Made by a program: the position numbers and the translations under genes. Shown here piece after piece: positions 7,679 through 15,114 of a DNA stretch of 64,000 nucleotides. The stretch comes from DASZUK01 sp035547695 (GTDB lineage: Bacteria; Actinomycetota; Acidimicrobiia; Acidimicrobiales; RAAP-2). The notes beneath the pieces are model-generated. The model saw only the letters and a program-made list of their open reading frames with translations, did not search any database and was not told the origin of the DNA. The stretch is from assembly GCA_035547695.1 (NCBI GenBank), contig DASZUK010000003.1, positions 1 through 64,000 on the forward strand, given 5' to 3'. How positions within the stretch are numbered: the stretch's first letter is position 1; each line of letters begins with the position of its first letter.

Positions 7679-7754
7679 TGGCAGCCCCAACGGGGTTCGA
7701 ACCCGTGTCTCCACCTTGAGAGGGTGGTGTCCTTGGCCTCTAGACGATGGGGCC
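7679..7754 (-). tRNA. tRNA-Glu(CTC) with encoded CCA
   Basis: Reads GGCCCCATCGTCTAGAGGCC at the 5' end. The anticodon loop is CTCTCAA between CCACC and GGTGG (anticodon CTC), followed by a GGTTCGAACC T-arm and a 3' strand ending TGGGGCT-G-CCA. All four stems pair, with one G-U at the first acceptor pair. It decodes GAG. It is followed after one nucleotide by hicB. Confidence 0.95.
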
Positions 7755-7793
7755 CTGCCGCCGACGAGGCCGATGAACGGCTCGCCGGCTGAG

Positions 7794-7865
7794 CTCGGGG
7801 GGAAGGACTCGAACCCTCAATAACTGGACCAGAACCAGTCGTGTTGCCGATTACACCACCCCCGA
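7794..7865 (-). tRNA. tRNA-Gln(CTG), CCA not encoded
   Basis: The acceptor stem TCGGGGG pairs with CCCCCGA. The D-arm is TGGTGTAATCGGCAAC, the anticodon stem-loop is ACTGG-TTCTGGT-CCAGT with anticodon CTG, and the T-arm is GAGGG-TTCGAGT-CCTTC. The discriminator is G and the next bases are CTC, so CCA is added after transcription. It lies between the DUF218 gene and tRNA-Glu, the arrangement known downstream of gltX in other actinobacteria. Confidence 0.94.
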
Positions 7866-8014
7866 ACGGGCGAGCAACCAGGCTACCCGAACGGCACACG
7901 AGGCCGCATCACCGCAGGTCACCGCACCACCGCGGGTCCCCGCCCGCCGGCACCGTGCGCTGCCCCGGCCCGCCGTCACCGTTCACGGCCGCCGTTGCGG
8001 CCCGCAGGTCACCC

Positions 8015-8632
8015 CTACCCGAGGGCGTGCAGGTGGTCGTAGCCGACGACCCGGCCCAGCCCGACCCCGACGGCCTCCTTCAAGAAGTAGGGCAGGGTGG
8101 ACCAGCCGGTGATCGGGGAGGTCTGGGTGGGGGTGGGGTACGGGGTGAGGCCGACGTCGGTGGCGATGGCCATGGAGCGGTCCTCGTGGAACGGGTCGGT
8201 GACCATCAGGACGGTGGTGGCATCCCGGGCCTTCAACAACGGGGCGACGTCTGCCAGGTTGGCCCAGCTATCGTCGCCGCCGGCCTCGACGATGTCGCCG
8301 GGTGGGACCCCGTTGGACTGGAGGTACTGGGCCCCGGCCTGGGCCTCGGTGAACTGGTCGCCGGGCTCCTTGTTGCCGGTGACGGCGATCAGGTGGGCGT
8401 AGCCCTGGTGGTAGAGCTGCAGGGCTTCGTCCAGCCGGGCCCGCAGGTCGGGGGACGGGACCCCGTTGTACTGGGCGGCCCCCATCACCACGATGGCCTG
8501 GGCCTGCTGGGGGTCGTACTCCCGGGAGGTCAGCCAGACCTGGACCAGGGTGACCGCGAAGTACACGACCACCGCGGCCACCAGGACCGCCAGGATCTTG
8601 AGGACCAGCTTCAGCGGCCCGAGGATCAGCAT
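8015..8632 (-). CDS. DUF218 (YdcF/SanA/ElyC-like) membrane protein
   Basis: A 205-residue protein: one N-terminal membrane helix (LVLKILAVLVAAVVVYFAVTL, residues about 8-28), then a DUF218 domain. Family hallmarks are AIVVMGAAQYNGVPSPDLRARLDEAL, IAVTGNKEPGD, and the late MVTDPFHEDRS. E. coli relatives ElyC and SanA act in envelope integrity and lipid-carrier metabolism. It starts 11 nt after the gltX stop with no clear Shine-Dalgarno site, so translational coupling is likely. The domain probably faces outside the membrane. The substrate is unknown. Confidence 0.82.
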   Translation of the reverse strand: MLILGPLKLVLKILAVLVAAVVVYFAVTLVQVWLTSREYDPQQAQAIVVMGAAQYNGVPSPDLRARLDEALQLYHQGYAHLIAVTGNKEPGDQFTEAQAGAQYLQSNGVPPGDIVEAGGDDSWANLADVAPLLKARDATTVLMVTDPFHEDRSMAIATDVGLTPYPTPTQTSPITGWSTLPYFLKEAVGVGLGRVVGYDHLHALG

Positions 8633-8643
8633 GGGGGGGCCGG

Positions 8644-10479
8644 TCAGCCCGGCGCCGGCCCCGTCGACGCCCCCCTCTCGACCGGCGGCGTGCCGATCCG
8701 GTCCAGGGCAGCCCGCAACCGGCGGACCACCTCGTCCCGCCCCAGCACCTCCAGGGACTCGAACAGCGGCGGGCCCACCGTGCGCCCGGTGACGGCCACC
8801 CGGATGGGGGCCTGGGCCTTGCCCAGCTTGCGGCCGGCGGTCTCTCCGAGGGCCAGGGTGGCCTCCTTGATGCCGTCGGCCGTCCAGTCGCAGGTGCCGT
8901 AGGCGTCGACGGCGGCGGCCAGGATGGCCGGAGCGCCGTCGTCGCGGCCGATGGCCTTGTCCCAGCCGGCCGGGTCCATGGCCGGCTCGGCCAGGAACAG
9001 GAAGTCGACCATCCCGGGCACCTGGTCCAACCGGGACACCCGCTCCTGCACCAGCGGGGCCACGGCGGCGAAGACGGCCGGGTCGAACCGCTCCGGCGGC
9101 CACGGCGGCGCCGGCACGCCGGGCACCCACTCGCTCACGTTCGCTGTGCCGGCCGACGCTGCAGCAGTCGACGGTGTGCCGGCCGGCGGTGTGGCGGCCG
9201 ACGGTGTGGCGGCCGACGGTGTGGCGGCCGACGCTATGGCGGCCGACGACGTGGCGGTCGGCGACCGCAGGGGAAGGCCGGCGGCGACCGCGGCGGCCGG
9301 GTCGATCCACGGCCGGGACCGTTCGATGAACTCGTCCACCGGCAGCTCCCGGACGTACTCGCCGTTCAGGTGGGTCATCTTCTGGACGTCGAAGAAGGCG
9401 GGGGCGTGGTGGACGTCCTCGAGCCGGAACTCCCGGACCAGGGTGTCCACGTCCACCTTCTCGGCGTTGCCCGGCGGGCTCCAGCCGAGCAGGGCCAGGT
9501 AGTTGCGGAACGCCTCCGGCAGGTAGCCCTGGTCGCGGTACGACTCGACCGCCACCGGGTCCTTGCGCTTGGACAGCTTCTTGCGCTGCTCGTTCACCAG
9601 CATGGGCAGGTGGGCGAACACCGGGACGGCGGTGGCCTCCCCCCACCCGGCCTCCCCTTCGGCGGCGCCATCCAGGGCCGCCCACAGCAGCAGCCCCTTC
9701 GGGGTGCTCGGCAACAGGTCCTCCCCCCGGATGACGTGGGTGATGCCCATGTCGCGGTCGTCGATGACGTTGGCCAGCACGAACAGCGGCTGGCCGGTGG
9801 ACTTGACGACGACGAAGTCCTCCATGGCGTCGTGGGGGAAGGTGACGTCGCCGCGGATGACGTCGTGGACCACCGTCACCCCGTCGTCGGGGGTCCGGAA
9901 CCGCAGGGCCACTCCCCTACCGCCCACCCCGCCGACAGCCTCACCGCCACCAACCTCACCGCCGACAGCCTCACCGCCACCACCGGCGCCGGCGTCACCC
10001 CCGCCGCCAGCCTCACCCCCGCCACCGCCACCGTCGCCGTAGCCGGGCCAGGGCAACCCGCGGTCGCGGCAGAACCCGTCGTAGCCGGGGGTGGCGTTGC
10101 GTTCGGTGCGGGCCAGCACCTGGTCCCGGGTGCAGTCGCAGGCGTAGAGGTAGCCGGCGTCCCACAGGGCGTCGACGGCGACCTGGTGGCGGTCGGCCCG
10201 GGCGGACTGCCGGTAGGGACCCTCGTCGGGTGTCATGCCGAGCCAGGCCAGGGCGGAGATGATGCCGTCGACCCACTCCTCGCGGTTGCGGTCGGCGTCG
10301 GTGTCCTCGATGCGGAGGACGAAGGTGCCGCCGGCCTGCCGGGCGAACAGCCAGTTGAACAGCGCGGTGCGGGCGCTGCCGACGTGGAAGTACCCGGTCG
10401 GGGACGGGGCGAAGCGGACCCGGGGCGCGGCAGGGGCGGTCAGGTCGCCGGAGCCGCCGGGGTGGTCGGTGCCGGTCAG
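8644..10479 (-). CDS. gltX: Glutamyl-tRNA synthetase with non-ATG start
   Basis: A class I synthetase charging Glu onto tRNA-Glu and, in actinobacteria lacking GlnRS, onto tRNA-Gln for later amidation. The HIGH-type motif is PSPTGYFHVGS (residues 25-35) and the KMSKS-type motif is KLSKR (301-305). The C-terminal half is the anticodon-binding domain. The frame opens right after the ferredoxin TAG, and the only plausible starts before the HIGH motif are CTG codons. The first ATG would delete 81 residues including HIGH. At 611 residues it is long: two low-complexity inserts (about 148-190, Gly/Glu; about 400-450, Ala/Thr/Pro/Ser from 15-bp repeats) account for the excess. tRNA-Gln and tRNA-Glu lie just downstream. 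Confidence 0.9.
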   Translation of the reverse strand: MTGTDHPGGSGDLTAPAAPRVRFAPSPTGYFHVGSARTALFNWLFARQAGGTFVLRIEDTDADRNREEWVDGIISALAWLGMTPDEGPYRQSARADRHQVAVDALWDAGYLYACDCTRDQVLARTERNATPGYDGFCRDRGLPWPGYGDGGGGGGEAGGGGDAGAGGGGEAVGGEVGGGEAVGGVGGRGVALRFRTPDDGVTVVHDVIRGDVTFPHDAMEDFVVVKSTGQPLFVLANVIDDRDMGITHVIRGEDLLPSTPKGLLLWAALDGAAEGEAGWGEATAVPVFAHLPMLVNEQRKKLSKRKDPVAVESYRDQGYLPEAFRNYLALLGWSPPGNAEKVDVDTLVREFRLEDVHHAPAFFDVQKMTHLNGEYVRELPVDEFIERSRPWIDPAAAVAAGLPLRSPTATSSAAIASAATPSAATPSAATPPAGTPSTAAASAGTANVSEWVPGVPAPPWPPERFDPAVFAAVAPLVQERVSRLDQVPGMVDFLFLAEPAMDPAGWDKAIGRDDGAPAILAAAVDAYGTCDWTADGIKEATLALGETAGRKLGKAQAPIRVAVTGRTVGPPLFESLEVLGRDEVVRRLRAALDRIGTPPVERGASTGPAPG

Positions 10480-10677
10480 CTATTCGTCCTCGACGATGGA
10501 GATGGCACCGGTGGGGCAGCCGTTGACGGCCTCGCGGAGCCGCTCCCGCAACGACTCCGGGGGGTGCTCGTCCAGGATGTACAGGAAGCCGTCGTCGCGG
10601 ACCTCGAACACCTCGGGGACGATGCCCATGCACACGGCGTTGCTGGCGCACTCGTCGAAGTCCACGACGACCTTCAC
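10480..10677 (-). CDS. [3Fe-4S] ferredoxin
   Basis: A 65-residue ferredoxin starting at GTG behind GAGGAGG. Cys10, Cys16 and Cys54 (the last in NGCPTGAI) are the three ligands of a 3Fe-4S cluster. The fourth position of a 4Fe-4S site is absent. Such small acidic ferredoxins feed electrons to cytochrome P450s and related oxygenases in actinobacteria. No P450 gene is in the window, so the partner is elsewhere. Its stop codon abuts the first codon of gltX, making the two genes a likely operon. Confidence 0.9.
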   Translation of the reverse strand: MKVVVDFDECASNAVCMGIVPEVFEVRDDGFLYILDEHPPESLRERLREAVNGCPTGAISIVEDE

Positions 10678-10846
10678 CGGCCACCTCCTCAGTCGGACCG
10701 CCCCCCGGACGGGAGCGGGTTCAGCATATCGGCCGTGGTCACGGCTACGAGGACGGTGGGATGCCCCTGCGGGGCGCCCCGGCGGCGGCCCACTGACCGG
10801 TGCCGGGCGGCCCGCACCGGCGGCGAGGATCGGCCCCGCCGGCGGG

Positions 10847-12019
10847 TCAGGGCTTGTCGACGCCGAGCACCCACATGGCGAAGAACTGGGAGCCGCCGCC
10901 GTAGGCCTGGCCGAGGGCCCGGCGGACCCCGTCGACCTGGTGCTCGCCGGCCTCCCCGCGGACCTGCAGGGCGACCTCCAGGAACCGGATCATGCCGGAG
11001 GCCCCGATGGGGTTGGAGGACAGGACGCCGCCGGAGCAGTTCCAGGGGATGTCGCCGCCGTCGATGAAGGTGGCGCCCTGGTCGGTGAGCTTCCAGCCGT
11101 CGCCCTGGTCGCAGAACCCGAGGTTCTCCAGCCACATGGGCTCGTACCAGCTAAACGGGACGTAGACCTCGGCGCAGTCGAAGTCGCGGCGGGGGTCGGT
11201 GACGCCGGCCTGCCGGTAGACGTCGGCGGCGCACTCCCGGCCGGCCCGGGGGTTGATCTGGTCGCGGCCGGCGAACATGGTGGGCTCGGACCGCATGGCC
11301 ATGCCGTGGACCCAGGCCGGCCGGCGGCCGGTGGCGGCCTGGGCGTCGGCCGCGGCGTTCTCGGAGCCGAGCACCATGGCGGCGGCGCCGTCGGACGACG
11401 GGCAGGACTCCAGGTAGTGGAGGGGGTCCCACAGCATGATGGACTCCTCCACCATCTTGAGGGAGATGTCGGGCAGGTGGAGGTGGGCGTAGGGGTTGCG
11501 CAGGGCGTGCAGCCGGTCCTTGACGGCCACCTTCATGCCGATGTCCCCGGGGGCGCCGGACCGGTGGATGTAGGCCCGGATGTGGGGGGCGAAGTAGCCG
11601 CCGGCGCCGGCCAGCAGCGGGGCGGAGAACGGCTGGGGGACGGACAGGGCCCACATGGCGTCGGAGTCGGACTGCTTCTCGAAGGCCACCGTCAGCACCC
11701 GCTGGTGGACCCCGGAGGTGACCAGGTGGGCGGCCACCAGGGCGGTGGAGCCGCCGACGGAGCCGGCGGTGTGGACCCGGAAGATGGGCTTGCCGACGGC
11801 GCCGAGGGCGGGGGCCAGGTACAGCTCGGGCATCATGACGCCCTCGAACATGTCCGGGGCCTTGCCGATGACGACGGCGTCGATGTCGTCCCAGCCCAGG
11901 CCGGCGTCCTCCAGGGCCCGCAGGGCGGCCTCGCGGACCAGGCCGGCGATGGAGACGTCGTCCCGCTTGGCCTTGTGGTGGGTCTGCCCCACCCCGATGA
12001 CGGCGACGCGGTCGCTCAT
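10847..12019 (-). CDS. ltp3: SCP-X-type thiolase, Ltp3-like
   Basis: A 390-residue thiolase-fold protein. The N-terminal half has DDIDAVVIGKAPDMFEGVMM and HTAGSVGGSTALVAAHLV; the C-terminal half has NCSGGVLSSNPIGASGMIRF and GQAYGGGSQFFAMWVLG. The nucleophilic-Cys position of degradative thiolases is replaced by a small residue (HTAGSVGG), as in lipid-transfer-protein-type thiolases and aldolases. From memory it closely resembles mycobacterial Ltp3 of the KstR regulon; an alignment was not run. It overlaps the preceding thiolase by 4 nt (ATGA) and ends the operon. The likely role is carbon-carbon cleavage in steroid or similar side-chain beta-oxidation. Confidence 0.8.
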   Translation of the reverse strand: MSDRVAVIGVGQTHHKAKRDDVSIAGLVREAALRALEDAGLGWDDIDAVVIGKAPDMFEGVMMPELYLAPALGAVGKPIFRVHTAGSVGGSTALVAAHLVTSGVHQRVLTVAFEKQSDSDAMWALSVPQPFSAPLLAGAGGYFAPHIRAYIHRSGAPGDIGMKVAVKDRLHALRNPYAHLHLPDISLKMVEESIMLWDPLHYLESCPSSDGAAAMVLGSENAAADAQAATGRRPAWVHGMAMRSEPTMFAGRDQINPRAGRECAADVYRQAGVTDPRRDFDCAEVYVPFSWYEPMWLENLGFCDQGDGWKLTDQGATFIDGGDIPWNCSGGVLSSNPIGASGMIRFLEVALQVRGEAGEHQVDGVRRALGQAYGGGSQFFAMWVLGVDKP

Positions 12020-13134
12020 GACGCACCCTCCAGGACGGCCACCAGGTTCTGCTGCAGGGCCGGGCCGGAGGTGGCGTGGGCCACGGCCCGGCCGGCGGTC
12101 CCGTCCATGACCCGGGCGGCGGCCTCCCCGATCCGGATGAGGCCGCCGGCCATCAGCGGGTTGGCGGCCAGCGGGCCGCCGGACGGGTTGACGTCGACGG
12201 CGCCCCCGTCCCGGCCCAACGCGCCCAGGCCGAGGGCGTCGGCCAGGATGAGCTCCTGGGGGGCGAACGGGGCGTGCAGCTCGGCCACGTCGACGGCGCC
12301 GTCGGCCACCCCGGCCACGTCGCCGGCCTTGCGGGTGGACGGCGAGGCGGTCAGGTCCCGGGCGCCCAGCGAATGGGTCTCCACCCGGTGGTCGATGCCG
12401 GTGATCCAGGCCGGCCGGACCCCGGCCCGGTCGGCCCACTCCCAGGCCCTGTCGCCGACGGCCAGCACCACGGCGGCGGCGCCGTCGGTGATGGGCGGCA
12501 GGGCGTGCCTGCGGAGCGGGGACACCACGTAGTCCTCGGCCAGCAGGTCGGCCACGGACCGGTCGTAGGCCACCTGGGCCTTGGGGTTGGCCAGGGCGGC
12601 CTTCCGGCTGCGGGCGGCCACCCCGGCGAAGTCGTCCTCGGTGGCCCTGCCGGCGTCCAGCAGGGCCCGGGCCTGCAGGGCGGCCAGGGACACCGGGTCG
12701 GGCCACAGCGGGGCCAGCACGTAGGGGTCCAGTTGCAGGGCCATGATCTTGCCGAGCTGCCCCAGCGAGGACTTGCCGAAGCCGTACACCAGGGCGGTGT
12801 CGACGTCGTCGTCCTGGAGGGCCACCACGGCCTCGTACAGGGCCCAGGCCGCGTCCATCTCGACGTGGCTCTCGCGCCGCGGCGGCCAGACCCCGATGGC
12901 GTCGAGGGCGGACACGAAGCTGAACGGGCCGCCGACCAGGTAGTCGGTGGAGCCGGAGCAGATGAAGTCGATGTCGTCCTTGGTGATGCCGACGTTGCCG
13001 AACACCTCGGCGAACACCGGCATGAGGGTCTCCACCTCGTTGTGGTGGGACTCCCGGCGGAGGTTGTCGGCCTGGGCGAACGACACCACCGCCACCGGGC
13101 GACGGCCCAGTCGGGGGGTGGGGGGGGTGGGCAT
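12016..13134 (-). CDS. ltp4: Thiolase-like protein, Ltp4-like
   Basis: A 372-residue thiolase superfamily protein: VAVVSFAQADN start, DDIDFICSGSTDYLVGG, SHVEMDAAWALYEAVVAL, and a C-terminal DVNPSGGPLAANPLMAGGLI. Motif order and the ltp4-ltp3 pairing match the mycobacterial Rv3522-Rv3523 pair as I remember it. The start overlaps the DUF35 stop at 13134 by one base and the stop overlaps the next start by 4 nt, so all four genes form one transcript. The protein probably forms a complex with the DUF35 proteins. The exact acyl-CoA substrate is unknown. Confidence 0.78.
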   Translation of the reverse strand: MPTPPTPRLGRRPVAVVSFAQADNLRRESHHNEVETLMPVFAEVFGNVGITKDDIDFICSGSTDYLVGGPFSFVSALDAIGVWPPRRESHVEMDAAWALYEAVVALQDDDVDTALVYGFGKSSLGQLGKIMALQLDPYVLAPLWPDPVSLAALQARALLDAGRATEDDFAGVAARSRKAALANPKAQVAYDRSVADLLAEDYVVSPLRRHALPPITDGAAAVVLAVGDRAWEWADRAGVRPAWITGIDHRVETHSLGARDLTASPSTRKAGDVAGVADGAVDVAELHAPFAPQELILADALGLGALGRDGGAVDVNPSGGPLAANPLMAGGLIRIGEAAARVMDGTAGRAVAHATSGPALQQNLVAVLEGAS

Positions 13135-13718
13135 CAGGTGTAGTCCTTGTAGGTCTCGTAGTCGGCGTCGGGCTCGCCGGTGGGCCGGAAGTACCTGACG
13201 GAGGCCAGGGTCGGCCCCAGCTCCTCGGGGGGCACCCAGACGGCCTCCACCCGCAGCCCCATCCGGACCTCCTCGATGGGGATCTCCTGGATCAGCCCCA
13301 TGAAGGAGATGTCGGCGCCGTCCAGCAGCACCATGGCGCAGATGTACGGGATCTGGACGGACTGGCCGGCGAACGGGACGTTGACGACGCAGAAGGTGGT
13401 GACGGTGCCCGTGTTGCCCAGCACCACCTCCTCGTCGGTGGGGACCCCGTCGGTGGGGCAGGACCCCCGGGAGGGGACGTACACCTTCTGGCACACCGGG
13501 CACCGCTGCCCGATGAACCTGCCCTCGGCGTACCCCCGGAGGGTCTTCGACTGGGCCACCCCGGCGCTGAACTGGTACTCCAGCCGGATCGGGGTCGCCA
13601 GCGTCGTCACCGCGCTGGTCTCCCCGGCAGGGGCCCCACTGTGGCCTGCCCCGATGGCTGCCTCCTCCGATGCGTGGGGCCCCTGCCCCACGCCGGCCGT
13701 GGCTCCTTCCCGGGTCAT
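13134..13718 (-). CDS. DUF35 OB-fold protein with zinc ribbon
   Basis: A 194-residue protein. The core has a rubredoxin-like zinc ribbon (RCPVCQKVYVPSRGSCPTDG, residues about 72-91) followed by an OB-fold acyl-CoA-binding domain (TGTVTTFCVVNVPF ... VLLDGADISFMGL). DUF35 proteins partner thiolases and MaoC-type hydratases in steroid side-chain breakdown. Residues about 8-32 (GVGQGPHASEEA...GHSGAPAGE) are not part of the family. They are encoded by a REP-like element (13627-13700) that has entered the reading frame. An internal start downstream of it cannot be excluded. Confidence 0.82.
   Translation of the reverse strand: MTREGATAGVGQGPHASEEAAIGAGHSGAPAGETSAVTTLATPIRLEYQFSAGVAQSKTLRGYAEGRFIGQRCPVCQKVYVPSRGSCPTDGVPTDEEVVLGNTGTVTTFCVVNVPFAGQSVQIPYICAMVLLDGADISFMGLIQEIPIEEVRMGLRVEAVWVPPEELGPTLASVRYFRPTGEPDADYETYKDYT
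13627..13700. repeat. REP-like twin-hairpin element, copy A (in CDS)
   Basis: Contains CTCCTCCGATG, then CGTGGGG-cccctg-CCCCACG (perfect 7-bp stem), then CCGGCCGT. These parts match copies at 14191, 34716, 56019 and 56094. Here it encodes part of the N terminus of a DUF35 protein. Confidence 0.7.
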
Positions 13719-13731
13719 CTGCCCGCCCTCC

Positions 13732-14271
13732 TCAGTTGCCGGCGGGCACGAACGCCCGGATGTCCTGGACCCGGCCGACCCGTTGGTCGGCGGGGAGGAA
13801 GTCGGCCCGGACCCGCATGCCGGTGGACACGGCGTCGGGGGACCCGGCGTCGAGGGCGTGCAGCATGGCGGTGTCGGCGCCGTCCAGGGTGACCAGCACC
13901 CAGGCGAACGGCCGGTCCAGGGGATGCTGCTCGGCCGGCTCCGCCACCCAGGCCCAGGTGGTCACGGTGCCCTCCGGCCCCACCTCGACCAGGTCGCCCA
14001 CCGCCGCGGCGGTGTCCGGGTCGTACTCGGCCGGCGGCACGATGACCCGGCCGCCGGAGCCGGTGGCCCCCAGGATGCGGCCGTCGCGGAGCCCGGTCAG
14101 GAAGGCCCCGATGACCGGGCCGACCGACCGGGAGTACGGGTACTCCAGCACGTGGGCACTGGTGAGGACCTCCGTGCCGGTCTCCCCGCCTGGGGCCCCA
14201 ACCCTTGCCTCCTCCGATGCGTGGGGCCCCTGCCCCACGCCGGCCGTGCTGTCCTGCCCGGTGCTGACCAT
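13732..14271 (-). CDS. DUF35-like OB-fold protein without zinc ribbon
   Basis: A 179-residue first gene of the thiolase operon. The ATG (MVSTGQDS) follows GGAGG at good spacing. The OB-fold part is recognisable (EGTVTTWAWVAEP ... PFAWVLVTLDGADTAMLH) and parallels the neighbour at 13134-13718, but it has no cysteine at all, so the zinc ribbon is missing. Mycobacterial Rv3521, as I recall it, carries two such domains in one chain; here they are separate genes, which is inference. Residues about 9-25 come from a REP-like element (14191-14247). A KstR-like box lies 50 nt upstream. Confidence 0.72.
   Translation of the reverse strand: MVSTGQDSTAGVGQGPHASEEARVGAPGGETGTEVLTSAHVLEYPYSRSVGPVIGAFLTGLRDGRILGATGSGGRVIVPPAEYDPDTAAAVGDLVEVGPEGTVTTWAWVAEPAEQHPLDRPFAWVLVTLDGADTAMLHALDAGSPDAVSTGMRVRADFLPADQRVGRVQDIRAFVPAGN
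14191..14247. repeat. REP-like twin-hairpin element, copy B (in CDS)
   Basis: TGGGGCCCCAACCC, then CTCCTCCGATG, then the hairpin CGTGGGG-cccctg-CCCCACG and CCGGCCGT. The last 40 bases are identical to copy A, half a kilobase away. It encodes the Gly/Pro/His/Glu-rich N terminus of the cysteine-free DUF35 protein. Confidence 0.72.
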
Positions 14272-14320
14272 GCACAACCTCCCTGCCCGAGAACGTCCCC
14301 CTCGCAAACCCGTCCCGAAG

Positions 14321-14334
14321 TAGAACACATTTCA
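14321..14334. promoter_or_regulatory. KstR-like operator upstream of the thiolase operon
   Basis: TAGAACACATTTCA fits the published KstR consensus TnnAACnnGTTnnA with one mismatch (ATT for GTT). It lies 50 nt upstream of the first gene of the DUF35-ltp4-ltp3 operon, whose mycobacterial counterpart is KstR-controlled. A second box is at 62072. Confidence 0.45.
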
Positions 14335-14369
14335 GTTTCACCTGCCAACCCCCTGGGTGACCTGCCGGG

Positions 14370-14598
14370 GTGTCGGTGAACGAGTACGTCACCCGGCTGG
14401 TCCGCGTCGCGGTCGGGGGCCGCCACCCCGGCCCGGGCCTGGAAGGCCGCGGGGGTGGCCGAGGGATGGCTCATGGACCGCCCGCGGTCCACCGCGCCGC
14501 GGCGATCGATCGACGAACGCCTGCGCGGCCTTCCGGAACCGGTCTTTCCTCCGGGGTACCGCAACCCGATCATCGAAGAACGGGACGAGCACCGCTGA
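14370..14598 (+). pseudogene. Degraded ribbon-helix-helix antitoxin
   Basis: The first frame opens with VSVNEYVTRLVRVAV, the second half of a ribbon-helix-helix antitoxin fold, but no N-terminal ribbon precedes it. About 40 codons later the frame with antitoxin-like tail content (RSIDERLRGLPEPVF...) is another one, ending in a TGA that overlaps the first codon of the PIN gene. This reads as an N-terminally truncated, frameshifted antitoxin. Confidence 0.42.
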
Positions 14599-15089
14599 TC
14601 GACTTCTTCGATACCACCGCCCTCGGTGCGGCGTACCTCAACGAGCCGGGCCGGCAATGGGTCCGCGAGCGGCTGTTCGGCAACGGAGAGGTCGTCATGG
14701 TCTCCGAGCTGGCCGACGTGGAGCTGCCCGGCCTGCTCTGTCGGGCACACCGCGCCGGGGTCATCACCGACGGGATGCTGCAGGCCCTGCTCGGCCTGTA
14801 CGACGAGGACACCTGCAGCGACGGCCCGGTCGGGGTGCTGCCGGTGACGCCCACCACGTTCACCGTTGCCCGGCAGATCGCCCTGGACGAGCCGGTGGGG
14901 TCGCTGGACGCCGTCCACCTGGCGGCCGCCCTGCTGCTGCAGCGACGGCAGCCCCAGGAGCCGGTCACCGTGGTCACCCTGGACCGGCGGCAGGCGATGG
15001 CAGCCCGGCGGCTCGGGTTCGAGGTGCTGACCGACCCGGCCGATCCGGTCGAGCCGGCCGGCCCGGCCGTTCCCGACGCTCCGGCCTGA
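14595..15089 (+). CDS. PIN-domain (VapC-like) ribonuclease toxin
   Basis: A 164-residue PIN protein beginning L-I-D-F-F-D-T-T-A-L at a CTG that overlaps the upstream TGA (CTGA). Acidic residues of the active site are visible: Asp in FFDTTAL, Glu in VSELADVELPG, Asp in GSLDAVHLAAAL and Asp in VTLDRRQ. No ATG, GTG or TTG lies between the antitoxin-like tail and the first PIN strand. The alternative is a much longer protein from GTG at 14370. The catalytic set looks complete, so a toxin without a functional antitoxin is odd. Confidence 0.7.
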   Translation: MIDFFDTTALGAAYLNEPGRQWVRERLFGNGEVVMVSELADVELPGLLCRAHRAGVITDGMLQALLGLYDEDTCSDGPVGVLPVTPTTFTVARQIALDEPVGSLDAVHLAAALLLQRRQPQEPVTVVTLDRRQAMAARRLGFEVLTDPADPVEPAGPAVPDAPA

Positions 15090-15114
15090 CCCGGCCCGGC
15101 CCCGGCAGCCGGCC

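Noticed and set aside
9160..9260. Possible CRISPR-like or attachment repeats in gltX
   Set aside because: 15-bp units without spacers, in frame and encoding Ala/Thr/Pro/Ser. This is a minisatellite, not a CRISPR array.
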